A stretch of DNA of 64,000 nucleotides from Lishizhenia sp965656535 (GCA_965656535.1 CBFHKX010000001.1:868001-932000), one strand, 5' to 3'. Positions 41,259 to 50,669 are shown, counted from the first letter of the stretch. The notes: generated by a model not told the origin, from the sequence alone. Numbers and translations are program-made.

Positions 41259-41789
41259 CTATTTTTTATCTCGTTTTCTCCAAGTATAATCACGCGTATT
41301 AACTAATACGTAGCGCAACGAAATATACAGCTGATTAACCTCTTTAAAACTATCAGCCTGAGGCAAAAAGTGATAGCCTGTTTGTAGATGAAACCCTAAT
41401 AATTTAAATCCTAGAACAGGCCCTCCGCCAACAATGTTTCTTTCAAAGTTCGATTTTAAAACAAGGGTTGCACCGTAAGTTAAGTTTAATCTCCCTTGTT
41501 TAAACCAATAACCCACGGCATAAGAGAGTACAGGCTGTTTTAGTCTAAAATTATAATCAAAGCCCATATTAATAGCATGTGTATTTGGTTTGATTAATTT
41601 TATTTGTTTAAACTGCATTTCTGCTCCAAATTCGGCAGCAAAGTATTTCGCTTGCTGCACACCAAGGTAAGGTCCAACCTTTCTTACTTTAAGTAGTGGT
41701 TTTTTATTGTTTTGAAACAATTGAGCATGAAAAGTCTGTATGCTAAAAAGTAAGAATAAGCTAAAGACCCATTTCATTCCATTCTTCAT
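41259..41789 (-). CDS. Predicted outer-membrane/secreted protein of unknown function
   Basis: 176 residues; residue 5 (Met, position 41777) may be the true start because it begins the signal peptide MKWVFSLFLLFSIQTFHA-Q more cleanly. The mature part is Gly- and aromatic-rich with alternating hydrophobic strands (YAVGYWFKQGRLNLTYG, GGGPVLGFKLLGFHLQTGYHF), as in small beta-barrels of about eight strands. It overlaps the cvpA-family gene by 29 bp and is co-transcribed with it. Function unknown. Confidence 0.7.
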   Translation of the reverse strand: MKNGMKWVFSLFLLFSIQTFHAQLFQNNKKPLLKVRKVGPYLGVQQAKYFAAEFGAEMQFKQIKLIKPNTHAINMGFDYNFRLKQPVLSYAVGYWFKQGRLNLTYGATLVLKSNFERNIVGGGPVLGFKLLGFHLQTGYHFLPQADSFKEVNQLYISLRYVLVNTRDYTWRKRDKK

Positions 41790-42396
41790 TAAGTTTTCTT
41801 AAACTATCTACGTCTATACCTAAACTGTCGGCTTTATTTTTCAAATAGAAAAGATCGTCTACAGAAAAATGTTGACTTGAATCTTGATGTTGCATACTAT
41901 TTTTAAGCCAAATTCTACTCTCCTCAACTGCAGGTATGGTATATAAGGCTATATTTTTAACAGGCGTGTACATAAAAGACTCTTCCTTAACACTGGTAGG
42001 AATAAATTCTCCTCGTTCGTCATACGTTTCTACAAGAATAATAAGTACGCTTAGGGTGTAAATCATTTTTATTATTCCAAGGAACATTCCAAGAAGCTTA
42101 TTTACGGTGCTCAAATTTATTACTTGAACCATTTTTTCTACCATTTTTCCAGCAAAAAAGATAAGTGCACCTACAACTAAAAAAGTAATGGTAAAGGCTA
42201 CAACAGGTAAATATTTACTTTCTAACGTAAAGTTTTCGTTTATTTTTTCGGCCGTAAAATCAGAAAAGTTAATAGCAGCGTAAATACCCACCAATAGAGC
42301 CAGAAGTGTAAAAAGTTCAATTATTAGTCCTTTTTTTAATCCCTTCCAGGCTCCCCACAATAACGGCACAAGTAGAATGATGTCTACAAAATTCAT
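41761..42396 (-). CDS. CvpA family membrane protein
   Basis: 211 residues. Four membrane helices in the first ~130 residues (FVDIILLVPLLWGAWKGLKKGLIIELF at the start, the CvpA signature) and a hydrophilic C-terminal tail that faces the cytoplasm or periplasm. CvpA proteins are named for colicin V production; in other bacteria they are linked to envelope integrity. The tail ends NEEWNEMGL and overlaps the following gene by 29 bp. It follows the leucine-rich repeat gene by 77 bp on the same strand. Confidence 0.85.
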   Translation of the reverse strand: MNFVDIILLVPLLWGAWKGLKKGLIIELFTLLALLVGIYAAINFSDFTAEKINENFTLESKYLPVVAFTITFLVVGALIFFAGKMVEKMVQVINLSTVNKLLGMFLGIIKMIYTLSVLIILVETYDERGEFIPTSVKEESFMYTPVKNIALYTIPAVEESRIWLKNSMQHQDSSQHFSVDDLFYLKNKADSLGIDVDSLRKLNEEWNEMGL

Positions 42397-42473
42397 AAAG
42401 TAAAGATAAAATGATAACGCAAGAAATTATATAAACACGCTTTAAGTTACCAACAGAAGACTAAGGATAGTGC

Positions 42474-43064
42474 TTACTTTACACAATTGCAAGGCGGTTC
42501 ATGTTCTATAACGGTACGAGGTAAAAGTCCTTTCCATTTTTCAATGTAATCAGGAGAATAAGTCATACCTCTTAAATCTAAATATTTAAGTTGTTTGGCA
42601 AGTTGTTCAAAATCATGTGGTAGAGTTTTGAGTCCTGTATCCCAAACATCTAAAGCTTTCAAGTTTGGCATGTAACTAATGCAGTTAGGAAGTTTTTCAA
42701 TGTTATTTCTGCTTGCGTCAATAAATTTTAATTTGGTTAGCTTACAAATTATTATAGGGAAATGATTGAGTTGATTTTTAGAAAACCCAAGATATTGAAG
42801 CGAGTCAAATTCAGATAAGAAAGTAGGTAATGAATCGAGCTTATTTCTCCCTAATTCGAGCGACTTTAGTTGTTTGTATTCTGCTAGTTCTGCGGGTAGC
42901 TGGTTTAGTTTATTTTTTCCAAAACTTATGGCATAAACGGTGTCAATTTGCATTGTTTGGGCATTTTCCCAACTTACAAATGGATAAGTATTTGTTTCAA
43001 TTTGACTAAATGATAAGCTCTTACCAATTAGAAGTATGAATAGCATTGCGCACCACTTGTTCAT
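42474..43064 (-). CDS. Secreted leucine-rich repeat protein
   Basis: 196 residues. A signal peptide (~1-20, ends SLSFSQ) precedes about five leucine-rich repeats of ~23 residues (LKSLELGRNKLDSLPTFL, LQYLGFSKNQLNHFP, LKFIDASRNNIEKLP, LKALDVWDTGLKTLP, LKYLDLRGM), a protein-binding scaffold. The Cys near the C-terminus (EPPCNCVK) may cap it. Its start overlaps ribF by 44 bp, an unusually long overlap in another frame; the two are co-transcribed. Confidence 0.82.
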   Translation of the reverse strand: MNKWCAMLFILLIGKSLSFSQIETNTYPFVSWENAQTMQIDTVYAISFGKNKLNQLPAELAEYKQLKSLELGRNKLDSLPTFLSEFDSLQYLGFSKNQLNHFPIIICKLTKLKFIDASRNNIEKLPNCISYMPNLKALDVWDTGLKTLPHDFEQLAKQLKYLDLRGMTYSPDYIEKWKGLLPRTVIEHEPPCNCVK

Positions 43065-43965
43065 CTTTTTTTATTTGTGTTTGTAGATCAGTTAATCCTT
43101 CAAATTTTTGTTCATCTCTTAGTTTACTTAAGAATTTCACAGTAATAGCTTGGTTGTATAAATCACCCGCAAAATCTAATATATTAACTTCTAAAGAGAT
43201 ATAGTTTTCATTATTAACGGTAGGCTTTTTCCCAATGTTTAGCATGCCAAAGTATTCTGTTCTGTTTTCTAAAACCACCCTTACTGCATACACGCCATTT
43301 GCCGGAATTACCTTTATTTCAGAGTCTACCGCGATATTGGCAGTAGGGAAATTAATTGTTCTACCAATTTTATTACCATGTATTACCGTACCTGAGAGCT
43401 CAAAAAACTCGCCTAAGTACTGAGTAGCTGTGCTTACATCACCATTTTGTAAAGATTTTCTGATTTTGGTGCTGCTTACGTTTACGCTTTCAATGTCTTG
43501 TGCAGGAATCTCTTGTACTTGAAAATCATAAATAGGAGCAAGATCTTTGAGTAACTCAAGCGTACCTTCTCTGTTTTTTCCAAACTGATGATCATATCCA
43601 ATAATCATCTTTTTAACTTTGAGTTTGTTAACCAAGTAATCGCGAACAAATTCAGTAGCTGTTAATCTAGAAAATTCGTGCGTAAAAGGATAAACAATGA
43701 CATTTTTGAGCCCAAAACGTTTAAGCTTATCCAGTTTTTCACGTTGGGTTTGGATGAGCTTTAAGCCGTGGGAATCTGGGAATAGAACCATTCTTGGGTG
43801 AGGATAAAAGGTAAAAAGAACAGATTCACCATTTATTTTATCGGCTGCAGCGTTCAACTGCTGCACTATTTTTTGATGCCCAATATGCACGCCGTCAAAA
43901 GTACCAATGGTAAGCACCGGGTTATTAATTGTTGTTAATTCATCAAAACTGTTAAATACCTTCAC
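43021..43965 (-). CDS. ribF: Bifunctional riboflavin kinase / FAD synthetase
   Basis: 314 residues from a GTG at 43965, chosen over a TTG nine bases upstream because the protein then begins VKVFNSFDEL like its relatives. It makes FMN and then FAD from riboflavin. The N-terminal adenylyltransferase domain has GTFDGVHIGHQK and the SSTKIR motif; the C-terminal kinase domain has HGNKIGRTINFPTANI. Length is standard. First gene of the ribF-LRR-cvpA-OMP run on the minus strand. No FMN riboswitch was seen upstream. Confidence 0.93.
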   Translation of the reverse strand: MKVFNSFDELTTINNPVLTIGTFDGVHIGHQKIVQQLNAAADKINGESVLFTFYPHPRMVLFPDSHGLKLIQTQREKLDKLKRFGLKNVIVYPFTHEFSRLTATEFVRDYLVNKLKVKKMIIGYDHQFGKNREGTLELLKDLAPIYDFQVQEIPAQDIESVNVSSTKIRKSLQNGDVSTATQYLGEFFELSGTVIHGNKIGRTINFPTANIAVDSEIKVIPANGVYAVRVVLENRTEYFGMLNIGKKPTVNNENYISLEVNILDFAGDLYNQAITVKFLSKLRDEQKFEGLTDLQTQIKKDEQVVRNAIHTSNW

Positions 43966-44125
43966 GCAACACAAATTCGAACCTCAAAGATACCAAAATA
44001 GCCGAGAGGAGAGGACGGATATTTGTCAATTTTAGAAGATTTTAAATTCTTTAAACAAGTATGCTTGCATAATAAATAAAAGATTTTTATTTTTACTCTA
44101 TCACACTTATACAAAACGCACTAGC

Positions 44126-45913
44126 ATGTCAGATAAAAAAGAAGCAATAAAAGGAGGAGAGTTTATCATTAGAAAAACTTTGCCAGAAGATATTTTTATT
44201 CCAGAAGAATGGACCGAAGAGCAGACTATGATTGCTGCAACATGTGAAGATTTTATAGATCAAGAAGTAGTTCCTTTATTAGAACGTATAGATAATATGG
44301 AAGAAGGTCTGATGCCTTCTTTAATGGAAAAAGCAGGAGCTTTAGGATTACTAGGGATGTCTGTGCCAGAAAGTTTAGGAGGTTTGGGCGTAGATTTTAA
44401 AACCTCGCTGCTTACTACAGAAAGACTAGGGAAAGGATATTCTTTTTCTGTTGCTTTCGGTGCGCACACAGGAATTGGAACCTTGCCATTGCTCTATTAT
44501 GGGAATATGGATCAAAAGCAAAAGTATATACCCAAATTGGCAAGTGGAGAGTGGAAGGCTGCTTATTGTTTAACGGAACCAGGAGCAGGATCTGATGCAA
44601 ATAGTGGTAAAACGAAGGCGGTTTTGTCTGAAGATGGAAAGAGTTACCTTATTTCTGGACAAAAAATGTGGATTACCAACGCTGGCTTTGCCAACTTGTT
44701 TACCGTTTTTGCTAAGATTGACGATGATAAGAACCTTAGTGCATTTCTAGTTGAAGCAGATTCAGAAGGTATCTCATTGAATCCAGAAGAAAAAAAGATG
44801 GGGATTAAAGGTTCCTCAACTCGACAAGTCTTTTTTAATAAGGTAAAGGTTCCGGTAGAAAATTTATTATCTGAAAGAGAAAATGGATTTAAGATCGCCT
44901 TAAATATTTTAAACATTGGACGTATTAAACTAGCTGCGGGAGTTCTAGGCGGAGCGAAAGCAGCTATTACAGATGCTGTAAAATATGCCAATGAGCGCGA
45001 GCAATTTGGAAGAAGTATAGCGAAGTACGGAGCTATTAGAGGTAAAATAGGAGAACAAATTATTCGTACGTATGCAGTAGAATCTGCTATGTATAGAGCA
45101 AGTCAGAACATAGATGATGCTATAGAAGCCTTGCATGTTTCAGGTCTAGATAAAGAGACGGCTACACTTAAAGGGATTGAACAATTTGCAGCCGAGTGTG
45201 CGTTACTGAAGGTAGCAGGATCAGAGTGTTTGGACTTTGTAGTTGATGAAGCTGTTCAAATTTTCGGAGGGATGGGATACTCCGCAGAATCTTCTGTTGA
45301 ACGCGCTTACAGAGATGCAAGAATTAACAGAATTTTTGAGGGAACAAATGAGATCAACCGCATGCTTACTGTAGACATGATTCTGAAAAGAGCCATGAAA
45401 GGCGAACTTGATTTAATGGGACCAGCAATGAAAGTTGCTGGAGAACTAATGTCTATTCCTGAATTTGGCGAAGAACCAACTGGTGTTTTGGGCGAAGAGG
45501 AGAAGGCAATAGAAGGATTTAAGAAAATTATCTTAATGGTAGCTGGTTCTGCGGTCCAAAAGTTAATGCAAACGTTGGCCAAAGAACAAGAAGTTTTAAT
45601 GGGTATTGCCGACTTAGCAATGATAACCTATCAAGCAGAAAGTGTTCTTTTACGTGTTCAAAAGTTGGTTGCCTTGAAGGGAGAAGAAGCTGCTGAAATT
45701 CAAATTGAAATTGCGAAAACATACTTTTACGACGCTGCGGATAAAATGAATAAAATAGCAAAAGATGCAATTAATAGTTTTGCAGAAGGAGATGAAGCAA
45801 AAATGATGTTAATGGGACTAAAGCGTTTCACTAAAATGAATGCTATAAATCCAAAGGAAACCAGACAGAAAATAGCTTTAGCTGCGATAAATAAGAATCA
45901 GTATCCGCTATAA
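44126..45913 (+). CDS. Acyl-CoA dehydrogenase (VLCAD/ACAD9-like long form)
   Basis: 595 residues. FAD-dependent desaturation of acyl-CoA thioesters, first step of beta-oxidation. The N-terminal alpha (~25-150), beta (YCLTEPGAGSDA, WITNAGFANLF) and C-terminal alpha domains (~250-400, QIFGGMGYSAESSVERAYRDARINRIFEGTNEI with the catalytic Glu region) are complete. About 190 extra residues form a second helical domain, as in the long-chain membrane-bound type. Electrons would go to ETF. Single gene, ending at a bidirectional terminator shared with nadE. Confidence 0.93.
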   Translation: MSDKKEAIKGGEFIIRKTLPEDIFIPEEWTEEQTMIAATCEDFIDQEVVPLLERIDNMEEGLMPSLMEKAGALGLLGMSVPESLGGLGVDFKTSLLTTERLGKGYSFSVAFGAHTGIGTLPLLYYGNMDQKQKYIPKLASGEWKAAYCLTEPGAGSDANSGKTKAVLSEDGKSYLISGQKMWITNAGFANLFTVFAKIDDDKNLSAFLVEADSEGISLNPEEKKMGIKGSSTRQVFFNKVKVPVENLLSERENGFKIALNILNIGRIKLAAGVLGGAKAAITDAVKYANEREQFGRSIAKYGAIRGKIGEQIIRTYAVESAMYRASQNIDDAIEALHVSGLDKETATLKGIEQFAAECALLKVAGSECLDFVVDEAVQIFGGMGYSAESSVERAYRDARINRIFEGTNEINRMLTVDMILKRAMKGELDLMGPAMKVAGELMSIPEFGEEPTGVLGEEEKAIEGFKKIILMVAGSAVQKLMQTLAKEQEVLMGIADLAMITYQAESVLLRVQKLVALKGEEAAEIQIEIAKTYFYDAADKMNKIAKDAINSFAEGDEAKMMLMGLKRFTKMNAINPKETRQKIALAAINKNQYPL

Positions 45914-45933
45914 TAATTATATTAACTGGTACA

Positions 45934-45963
45934 AAAAGAGCGCTTATTCAGCGCTCTTTTTTT
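45934..45963. terminator. Bidirectional terminator between acyl-CoA dehydrogenase and nadE
   Basis: A 10-bp stem AAAAGAGCGC/GCGCTCTTTT (45934-45943 with 45951-45960), loop TTATTCA, with T-runs on both strands. It serves the plus-strand gene and overlaps the last bases of nadE. Confidence 0.88.
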
Positions 45964-46759
45964 ATTTAAATTCTTCTGGGATTATACACACAGGAATGGG
46001 GTTCATTTTGTGCTGGTTTGCTCGATTAAAGTTGGAGTAAAGCGTTAGTACTTCTTGCTGCCTTTCTGATAAGGAGGTATCATTCTTCAGCTTCTCTAAG
46101 CTTGTGTTCTCTAGTTGTGTCATAGCCCATTCTAATTCTGGGTAGCTTGCACCAATTTGGTCTTCATCACTTCTGCCGTCCTCCCAAAGTCCGTCTGTAG
46201 GTTTTGCATCTAGTATAGATTGTACTACTCCAACATGTTTAGCGAGAGAAAAAACTTCTGTTTTAAATAAATCTGCGATAGGAGAAATATCAACACCACC
46301 GTCTCCATATTTCGTGTAAAACCCAACACCAAAGTCTTCTACTTTATTTCCTGTTCCTGCAACTAATAAACCATTTGCTTGTCCTACAGCATAGAGTGTT
46401 AACATTCTTAAGCGAGCTCTTGAATTAGCCATTGCTAAATGATTTTCCACTGTTGAAGAAGGCAGGTCTCTTTCTAACTGCTCAAAACTAGCAGTAAGAT
46501 TTATGTCTAAACTCGAAACATTTTTAAAGCGATTAGATAAGTCTTCAATATGTTCCATGGCACGCGCATATTCTGCCTTAGTTTGTCTGATAGGCATACT
46601 CAAAAGCATTACTTTTTTTCCTGTTAAGGCGCATAATTTTGAGGTCAAAGCACTATCAATACCTCCAGAAATACCTACAATAAAGCCAGAGCTTTTACTT
46701 TTTTCGGTATAGTTAGATAACCAATTTTTAATGTGATTTTCAATTTTTTGAGCTTGCAC
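45962..46759 (-). CDS. nadE: NAD+ synthase, ammonia-dependent type
   Basis: 265 residues from a GTG start. It adenylates nicotinate adenine dinucleotide and amidates it to NAD+. The P-loop SGGIDSALTSKLCAL and the FGVGFYTKYGDGGVDISPI stretch are clear. There is no glutaminase domain, so it uses ammonia. The length is typical of the short form. It starts 11 bp after the outer-membrane protein's stop and is likely co-transcribed with it, a pairing of metabolism and envelope that is probably incidental. Confidence 0.93.
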   Translation of the reverse strand: MQAQKIENHIKNWLSNYTEKSKSSGFIVGISGGIDSALTSKLCALTGKKVMLLSMPIRQTKAEYARAMEHIEDLSNRFKNVSSLDINLTASFEQLERDLPSSTVENHLAMANSRARLRMLTLYAVGQANGLLVAGTGNKVEDFGVGFYTKYGDGGVDISPIADLFKTEVFSLAKHVGVVQSILDAKPTDGLWEDGRSDEDQIGASYPELEWAMTQLENTSLEKLKNDTSLSERQQEVLTLYSNFNRANQHKMNPIPVCIIPEEFK

Positions 46760-46770
46760 GCGTGTAGTTT

Positions 46771-47658
46771 TTAAAATAAAATAGAAATTTTCAATAAAAT
46801 TTGTTGTTGTCTTGTATCAAATGTTTTGAAAGCAATTAAATTGTTGTCTTGCTGTTGAAAAAACGACATATTTTTACTTTCGTTACCCGTAAGTGCTTCG
46901 CTTCGGTAAATTGGAGTAAAACCATAATAATAGCCAAGCTCAGCAACCAAAGAGGTAGAGCCAGAAAAATTCCATTCTGCTCCTCCTGTTAAACCTAAGG
47001 TAGCTCTATAAAAAGATAATTCGGTTTCTGGTTCCATATCTTTCAATTCTGTTTTTCCACCAGAAAGATCGGTTAATTCTCCAGTCCCTGTAAAAGTTTG
47101 CTCCACACCCAAATCGTTGGATTTGTTAGATAATAAAAAGGAGTGTCTAATTCCTGCTTTCGCAAAATAGCGTAAGTAACCATAAAACTGAGTGTGGAAC
47201 ATAATCATCGTAGGTATAGTTAAGTATTTTGGCTTTTGCTGACGCTCAGTAATTCTAAAAATTCCGTCATAGTTGTCCGCATTCGCATCCAATAAATTAA
47301 ATTCTGAATCGTCTTTGCCAAAATCGTCTATTAGCGAGTTAGTGGTAAGAATTTGTTTATCATTAAAGGCATAGTAAAGCTCGTCTCCTGCTTCGTCATT
47401 GTTTACATCAATTCTATACGATTCAAGATCAAACAATACGCCTGTGCTAAACGAAATCTTATCTGCAAAATGCCAATTAAGGGCTGCTCCAATTATAAAG
47501 TCACTTCCGGTATTTCCTGTAATTAAGTTGGTTCCAGATTTATTCAAGTTAAGTCCAACCCCAGTTGATAGTCCGGCTTGAATCTTCTTATTTGCAACTT
47601 CCTGACCAATTACGGTAAATCCAAGAAGAAGCGCAGTAATAGTAAATATCTTTTTCAT
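46771..47658 (-). CDS. Outer-membrane beta-barrel protein (PorT/OMP_b-brl type)
   Basis: 295 residues from the ATG at 47658; the frame runs 20 codons further upstream but only here does a signal peptide (MKKIFTITALLLGFTVIG-Q) begin. Strong alternating-strand character, with GLNLNKSGTNLITG, FADKISFSTGVLFDLESY and a C-terminal aromatic ISILF ending. These are features of the 8-10-stranded outer-membrane barrel family of Bacteroidota. It lies between gldB (divergent, 43 bp away) and nadE. Confidence 0.8.
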   Translation of the reverse strand: MKKIFTITALLLGFTVIGQEVANKKIQAGLSTGVGLNLNKSGTNLITGNTGSDFIIGAALNWHFADKISFSTGVLFDLESYRIDVNNDEAGDELYYAFNDKQILTTNSLIDDFGKDDSEFNLLDANADNYDGIFRITERQQKPKYLTIPTMIMFHTQFYGYLRYFAKAGIRHSFLLSNKSNDLGVEQTFTGTGELTDLSGGKTELKDMEPETELSFYRATLGLTGGAEWNFSGSTSLVAELGYYYGFTPIYRSEALTGNESKNMSFFQQQDNNLIAFKTFDTRQQQILLKISILF

Positions 47659-47701
47659 ACCTTTGATTTCGTTTGTGTATGCAATAATAACTAATAATTT
47701 G

Positions 47702-48703
47702 ATGAGATACAAAATCATATATTTCTTTGTTGTAGTATCTATTTTTGGTTTAGTTTCTTGCCAAGAAAACCGATGGGATATACCCGTAGATAATAGCGAC
47801 TTTTCGCTTGACGTGCATGATGTTGATGCAATCTTCTTAAACCGTTCGCCAGAAGAAACAAAACAGGCACACTTAAAAGCAAGTAACGATTTTACAGAGT
47901 TGTATGAAATGGAAATGAGTTTTAATCTTAGAGCTCCCGTTGATAGTAACTTCAGTAAATTAATATATAGCTTTTATAAAAGTGACTACATACAAAAGAT
48001 AGAACTTGAAAAAGAAAAACGTTTTAAAGAAAGAATCAAATATATTAAACGCATTGAGGATGGGTTTAAACGACTAAAAGTTCACTTTCCCAATCAAAAA
48101 TATCCCAAAGAATTACTTTGGTTAAACAATCTTTTTGCAGGTGTTCATAGTTCTGATTCTGCGGTTTCTGTTGGTTTAGAATTCTATCTTGGAGAAAAGA
48201 ATGCAGTTGTCCAGTCAATTCCAACAGAAGAACTTTATGCTTGGCAGAGAAAAAGAATGGACAGTAAATATTTGGAAAGAGACGTACTTGAATCTTGGGT
48301 ACAAGCACATTTTATTAAGGCTTTGGACGGAACCATGGCAGAACACATTATTCAAGCAGGAAAAACAATTTTCCTAATCCACGCAGCCTTGCCAAATTTA
48401 GAAGAAGATAGACTTTTAAAGTACGAGAAATCAGAATTGAAGTATGCACAAGAAAATCTTTCACTTGTTTGGGAATATTTAATTGATCAAAAATTACTAT
48501 TTCAAAACAATCCTAGAGATAAGTCGAACTTCTTGAATGCCGGACCTTTCACTGTTGGTTTGCCTGAAGAAGCTCCAGATCGATTAGGGCAATATCTTGG
48601 GTATAAAATGGTGAAAGGCTATATGCGAAAAAACGAAATAACTTTGCAAGAACTACTAACTACAGATTACAACAAAATAATACAAACATTTCAAATCGAT
48701 TAA
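47702..48703 (+). CDS. gldB: Gliding motility lipoprotein GldB
   Basis: 333 residues from the ATG at 47702, which begins the lipoprotein signal; the frame runs 13 codons further upstream into the divergent promoter region. Lipobox VSC (Cys20). The full length matches GldB: DVDAIFLNRSPEETKQAHLKA-like opening, the middle GLEFYLGEKNAVVQ and LPEEAPDRLGQYLGYKMVKGYM near the end, with the helical peptidase-like fold seen in the family (HExxH is not present). GldB is needed for gliding in flavobacteria. gldC starts 4 bp after it. Confidence 0.9.
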   Translation: MRYKIIYFFVVVSIFGLVSCQENRWDIPVDNSDFSLDVHDVDAIFLNRSPEETKQAHLKASNDFTELYEMEMSFNLRAPVDSNFSKLIYSFYKSDYIQKIELEKEKRFKERIKYIKRIEDGFKRLKVHFPNQKYPKELLWLNNLFAGVHSSDSAVSVGLEFYLGEKNAVVQSIPTEELYAWQRKRMDSKYLERDVLESWVQAHFIKALDGTMAEHIIQAGKTIFLIHAALPNLEEDRLLKYEKSELKYAQENLSLVWEYLIDQKLLFQNNPRDKSNFLNAGPFTVGLPEEAPDRLGQYLGYKMVKGYMRKNEITLQELLTTDYNKIIQTFQID

Positions 48704-48707
48704 AAAA

Positions 48708-49058
48708 ATGAGCGAAGACGAAGTAAAAAAAACAAGCAGTATTAAGGTAGATGTAGGAACAAATGAAAACGCTGTTCCTGTTCGGATGAAATGGACTGCA
48801 GAAGATGGAAATATTGATAACAGAGAAACAACGGCTATGTTCCTTTCTATGTGGGATCCGAAAGAAAAGAATACGATGAAAATGGATTTATGGACAAAAG
48901 ATATGTCTGTAGAAGAAATGAAGCAATTTTTTCATCAAACCTTAGTTACTATGGCAGATACTTTTGAGAGAGCAACAGGCGAAAATCTAATTTCAGAAGA
49001 TTTAAGAGATTATTGTTACCACTTTGCCCAGAAAATGGAAATTATGCCAGAAGATTAA
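48708..49058 (+). CDS. gldC: Gliding motility protein GldC
   Basis: 116 residues, cytoplasmic, acidic. IKVDVGTNENAVPVRMKWTAEDG and FLSMWDPKEKNTMKMDLWTKDM match GldC throughout. In the model flavobacterium gldC lies directly downstream of gldB and its loss reduces gliding; its molecular role is unclear. It follows gldB by 4 bp in one operon. Confidence 0.92.
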   Translation: MSEDEVKKTSSIKVDVGTNENAVPVRMKWTAEDGNIDNRETTAMFLSMWDPKEKNTMKMDLWTKDMSVEEMKQFFHQTLVTMADTFERATGENLISEDLRDYCYHFAQKMEIMPED

Positions 49059-49134
49059 TTACTTTCTGTTAATGCTAATACATAACATTTTCTTTAAATA
49101 ACGTTTTCAATTTCAAACCTCCAATTAAAACTCC

Positions 49135-50016
49135 ATGGCAAATAATGATTTAATCGTAAATGAGCGACAAGCAGATTTAGGTAGTTTTATGGTGGGTAGA
49201 CTCTTGCCTTTTCGAAAAAAAAGACAAGTAGGGCCTTTTACGTTTATAGATCATATGGGTTCAGCCAAATTTGGCAATGGTTCGTATTTAGATGTAGATC
49301 AACATCCGCATATTGGGTTAAGTACATTAACCTATCTGTTTGAAGGAGAAATTCATCACAAAGATAGTTTGGGGACAGACAAAGTCATCTACTCTGGAGA
49401 TGTTGGTTTTATGACTTCAGGAAAAGGCGTAACGCATACAGAAAGAACACCAGAAGAGAAAAGAAATCAAGGAGAGTTTACCATGCATGGCTATCAAATT
49501 TGGGTTGCATTACCGCATAGCTTAGAAGATATGGATGCGCAGTTCGATTTTTATGCGAAGGATACTTTACCTACCAAAACACAAGATGGTTTACAAATAA
49601 AAACGGTTGCTGGTAATGCATTTGGTTTACAGTCTCCATTACAAGGTTTTTCTCCTTTGTTTATGGTAGATATTTTTGCAGAGAAAAGCACAACCTTAGA
49701 TTTAAAAAGCCAAATAAAAGGAGAAGTAGCTTTTGTAATTGTAAGAGGAGAAATAACCGTTAAAGATGAGGTAGTTTCTGCCGGACAAATGCTTATTTCT
49801 AAAACAAACGAACAGTGCGAGATTTGTTTGGAAAAGAATACGCAAATATTACTATTTGGCGGAGAACCATTAGAAAAAGAACCGCTTTTAATGTGGAATT
49901 TCGTTTCACATAGCAAAGAAAAATTAATTCAAGCCAAAGAAGATTGGCAAAATAATCAGTTTCCGAAGGTTCCGGGAGATACTTCTTATATTGAATTTCC
50001 TGAAAGAAAGGATTAA
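49135..50016 (+). CDS. Pirin family protein
   Basis: 293 residues, two cupin domains. The N-terminal cupin has the metal ligands in DQHPHIGLSTLTYLFEGEIHH (two His, then His) and the conserved FIDHMG and MTSGKGVTHTE blocks of pirins; the C-terminal domain (~160-290) has degenerate motifs. Bacterial pirins such as YhhW have quercetinase-like activity or act as regulators; which applies is not visible. It begins 76 bp after gldC. The hairpin at its 3' end points the other way and serves frr. Confidence 0.88.
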   Translation: MANNDLIVNERQADLGSFMVGRLLPFRKKRQVGPFTFIDHMGSAKFGNGSYLDVDQHPHIGLSTLTYLFEGEIHHKDSLGTDKVIYSGDVGFMTSGKGVTHTERTPEEKRNQGEFTMHGYQIWVALPHSLEDMDAQFDFYAKDTLPTKTQDGLQIKTVAGNAFGLQSPLQGFSPLFMVDIFAEKSTTLDLKSQIKGEVAFVIVRGEITVKDEVVSAGQMLISKTNEQCEICLEKNTQILLFGGEPLEKEPLLMWNFVSHSKEKLIQAKEDWQNNQFPKVPGDTSYIEFPERKD

Positions 50017-50049
50017 AAAAAGTGCGATTCAGTTATTCTGAATCGCACT
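50014..50049 (-). terminator. Terminator of frr
   Basis: A perfect 12-bp stem (50021-50032 with 50038-50049, core GTGCGATTCAG/CTGAATCGCAC), loop TTATT. On the minus strand it is followed by a run of T's (down to the pirin stop). Confidence 0.88.
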
Positions 50050-50105
50050 CAAATATCAAAAGCGATGCTCAGTATAACAATTCTAAGCGCGCCCTTTTAA
50101 TCAAA

Positions 50106-50669
50106 TTAAACCGTCATGATATCTTTCTCTTTCACGTCTAGTAATTCATCAATTTGCTTTACGTAAGCGTTTGTGATGTCTTGAATTTTTGCCTCAGCTA
50201 CTTTTGCATCATCTTCAGAAAGTCCGTCATTTTTAAGATTTTTAATAAAATCCATAGCGTCTTTTCTGTTGTTTCTAATACCAACTTTAGAATCTTCTCC
50301 CTCAGCTTTTGCTTTTTTCACTAAATCGCGTCTTCTTTCTTCCGTTAAAGCTGGAACGTTTAAAATCAACATTTCTCCGTTGTTTTGCGGGTTTAGTCCT
50401 AAGTTTGCCATTACAATTCCCTTAGCACATTCTTCTAGCAACGCTTTTTCCCAAGGTTGAACAGTAATTGTGCGCGCATCTAAAGTAGAAACATTGGCAA
50501 CTTGTGCTAGTGGAGTCATAGAGCCGTAATAGTCTACCATAACACTAGAAAGCATACTTGGTGTAGCTTTTCCTGCACGTACACGTAAAAGTTGGTTGTT
50601 TAAATGCTCAATTGTTTTTTCGTTGGCAGACTTAAATTCGTCAAACGCCATATTTACTTCTTCCGTCAT
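50106..50669 (-). CDS. frr: Ribosome recycling factor
   Basis: 187 residues. It splits post-termination ribosomes together with EF-G. The three-helix bundle carries QLLRVRAGKATPSML, the DARTITVQPWEKALL block and LTEERRRDLVKKAKAEGE, all RRF signatures; length is standard. pyrH, which often sits just upstream of frr, is not adjacent: a 383-bp gap and a divergent gene lie there instead. Strong terminator at 50014-50049. ATG at 50669. Confidence 0.97.
   Translation of the reverse strand: MTEEVNMAFDEFKSANEKTIEHLNNQLLRVRAGKATPSMLSSVMVDYYGSMTPLAQVANVSTLDARTITVQPWEKALLEECAKGIVMANLGLNPQNNGEMLILNVPALTEERRRDLVKKAKAEGEDSKVGIRNNRKDAMDFIKNLKNDGLSEDDAKVAEAKIQDITNAYVKQIDELLDVKEKDIMTV

Noticed and set aside
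41259..41789. Whether the 41259 gene and the pseudogene at 40920 are one system
   Set aside because: They are convergent, on opposite strands and unrelated in sequence; only 3 bp separate their ends.
43966..44125. FMN riboswitch upstream of ribF
   Set aside because: The 160-bp gap shows none of the conserved RFN-element stems or sequence blocks.
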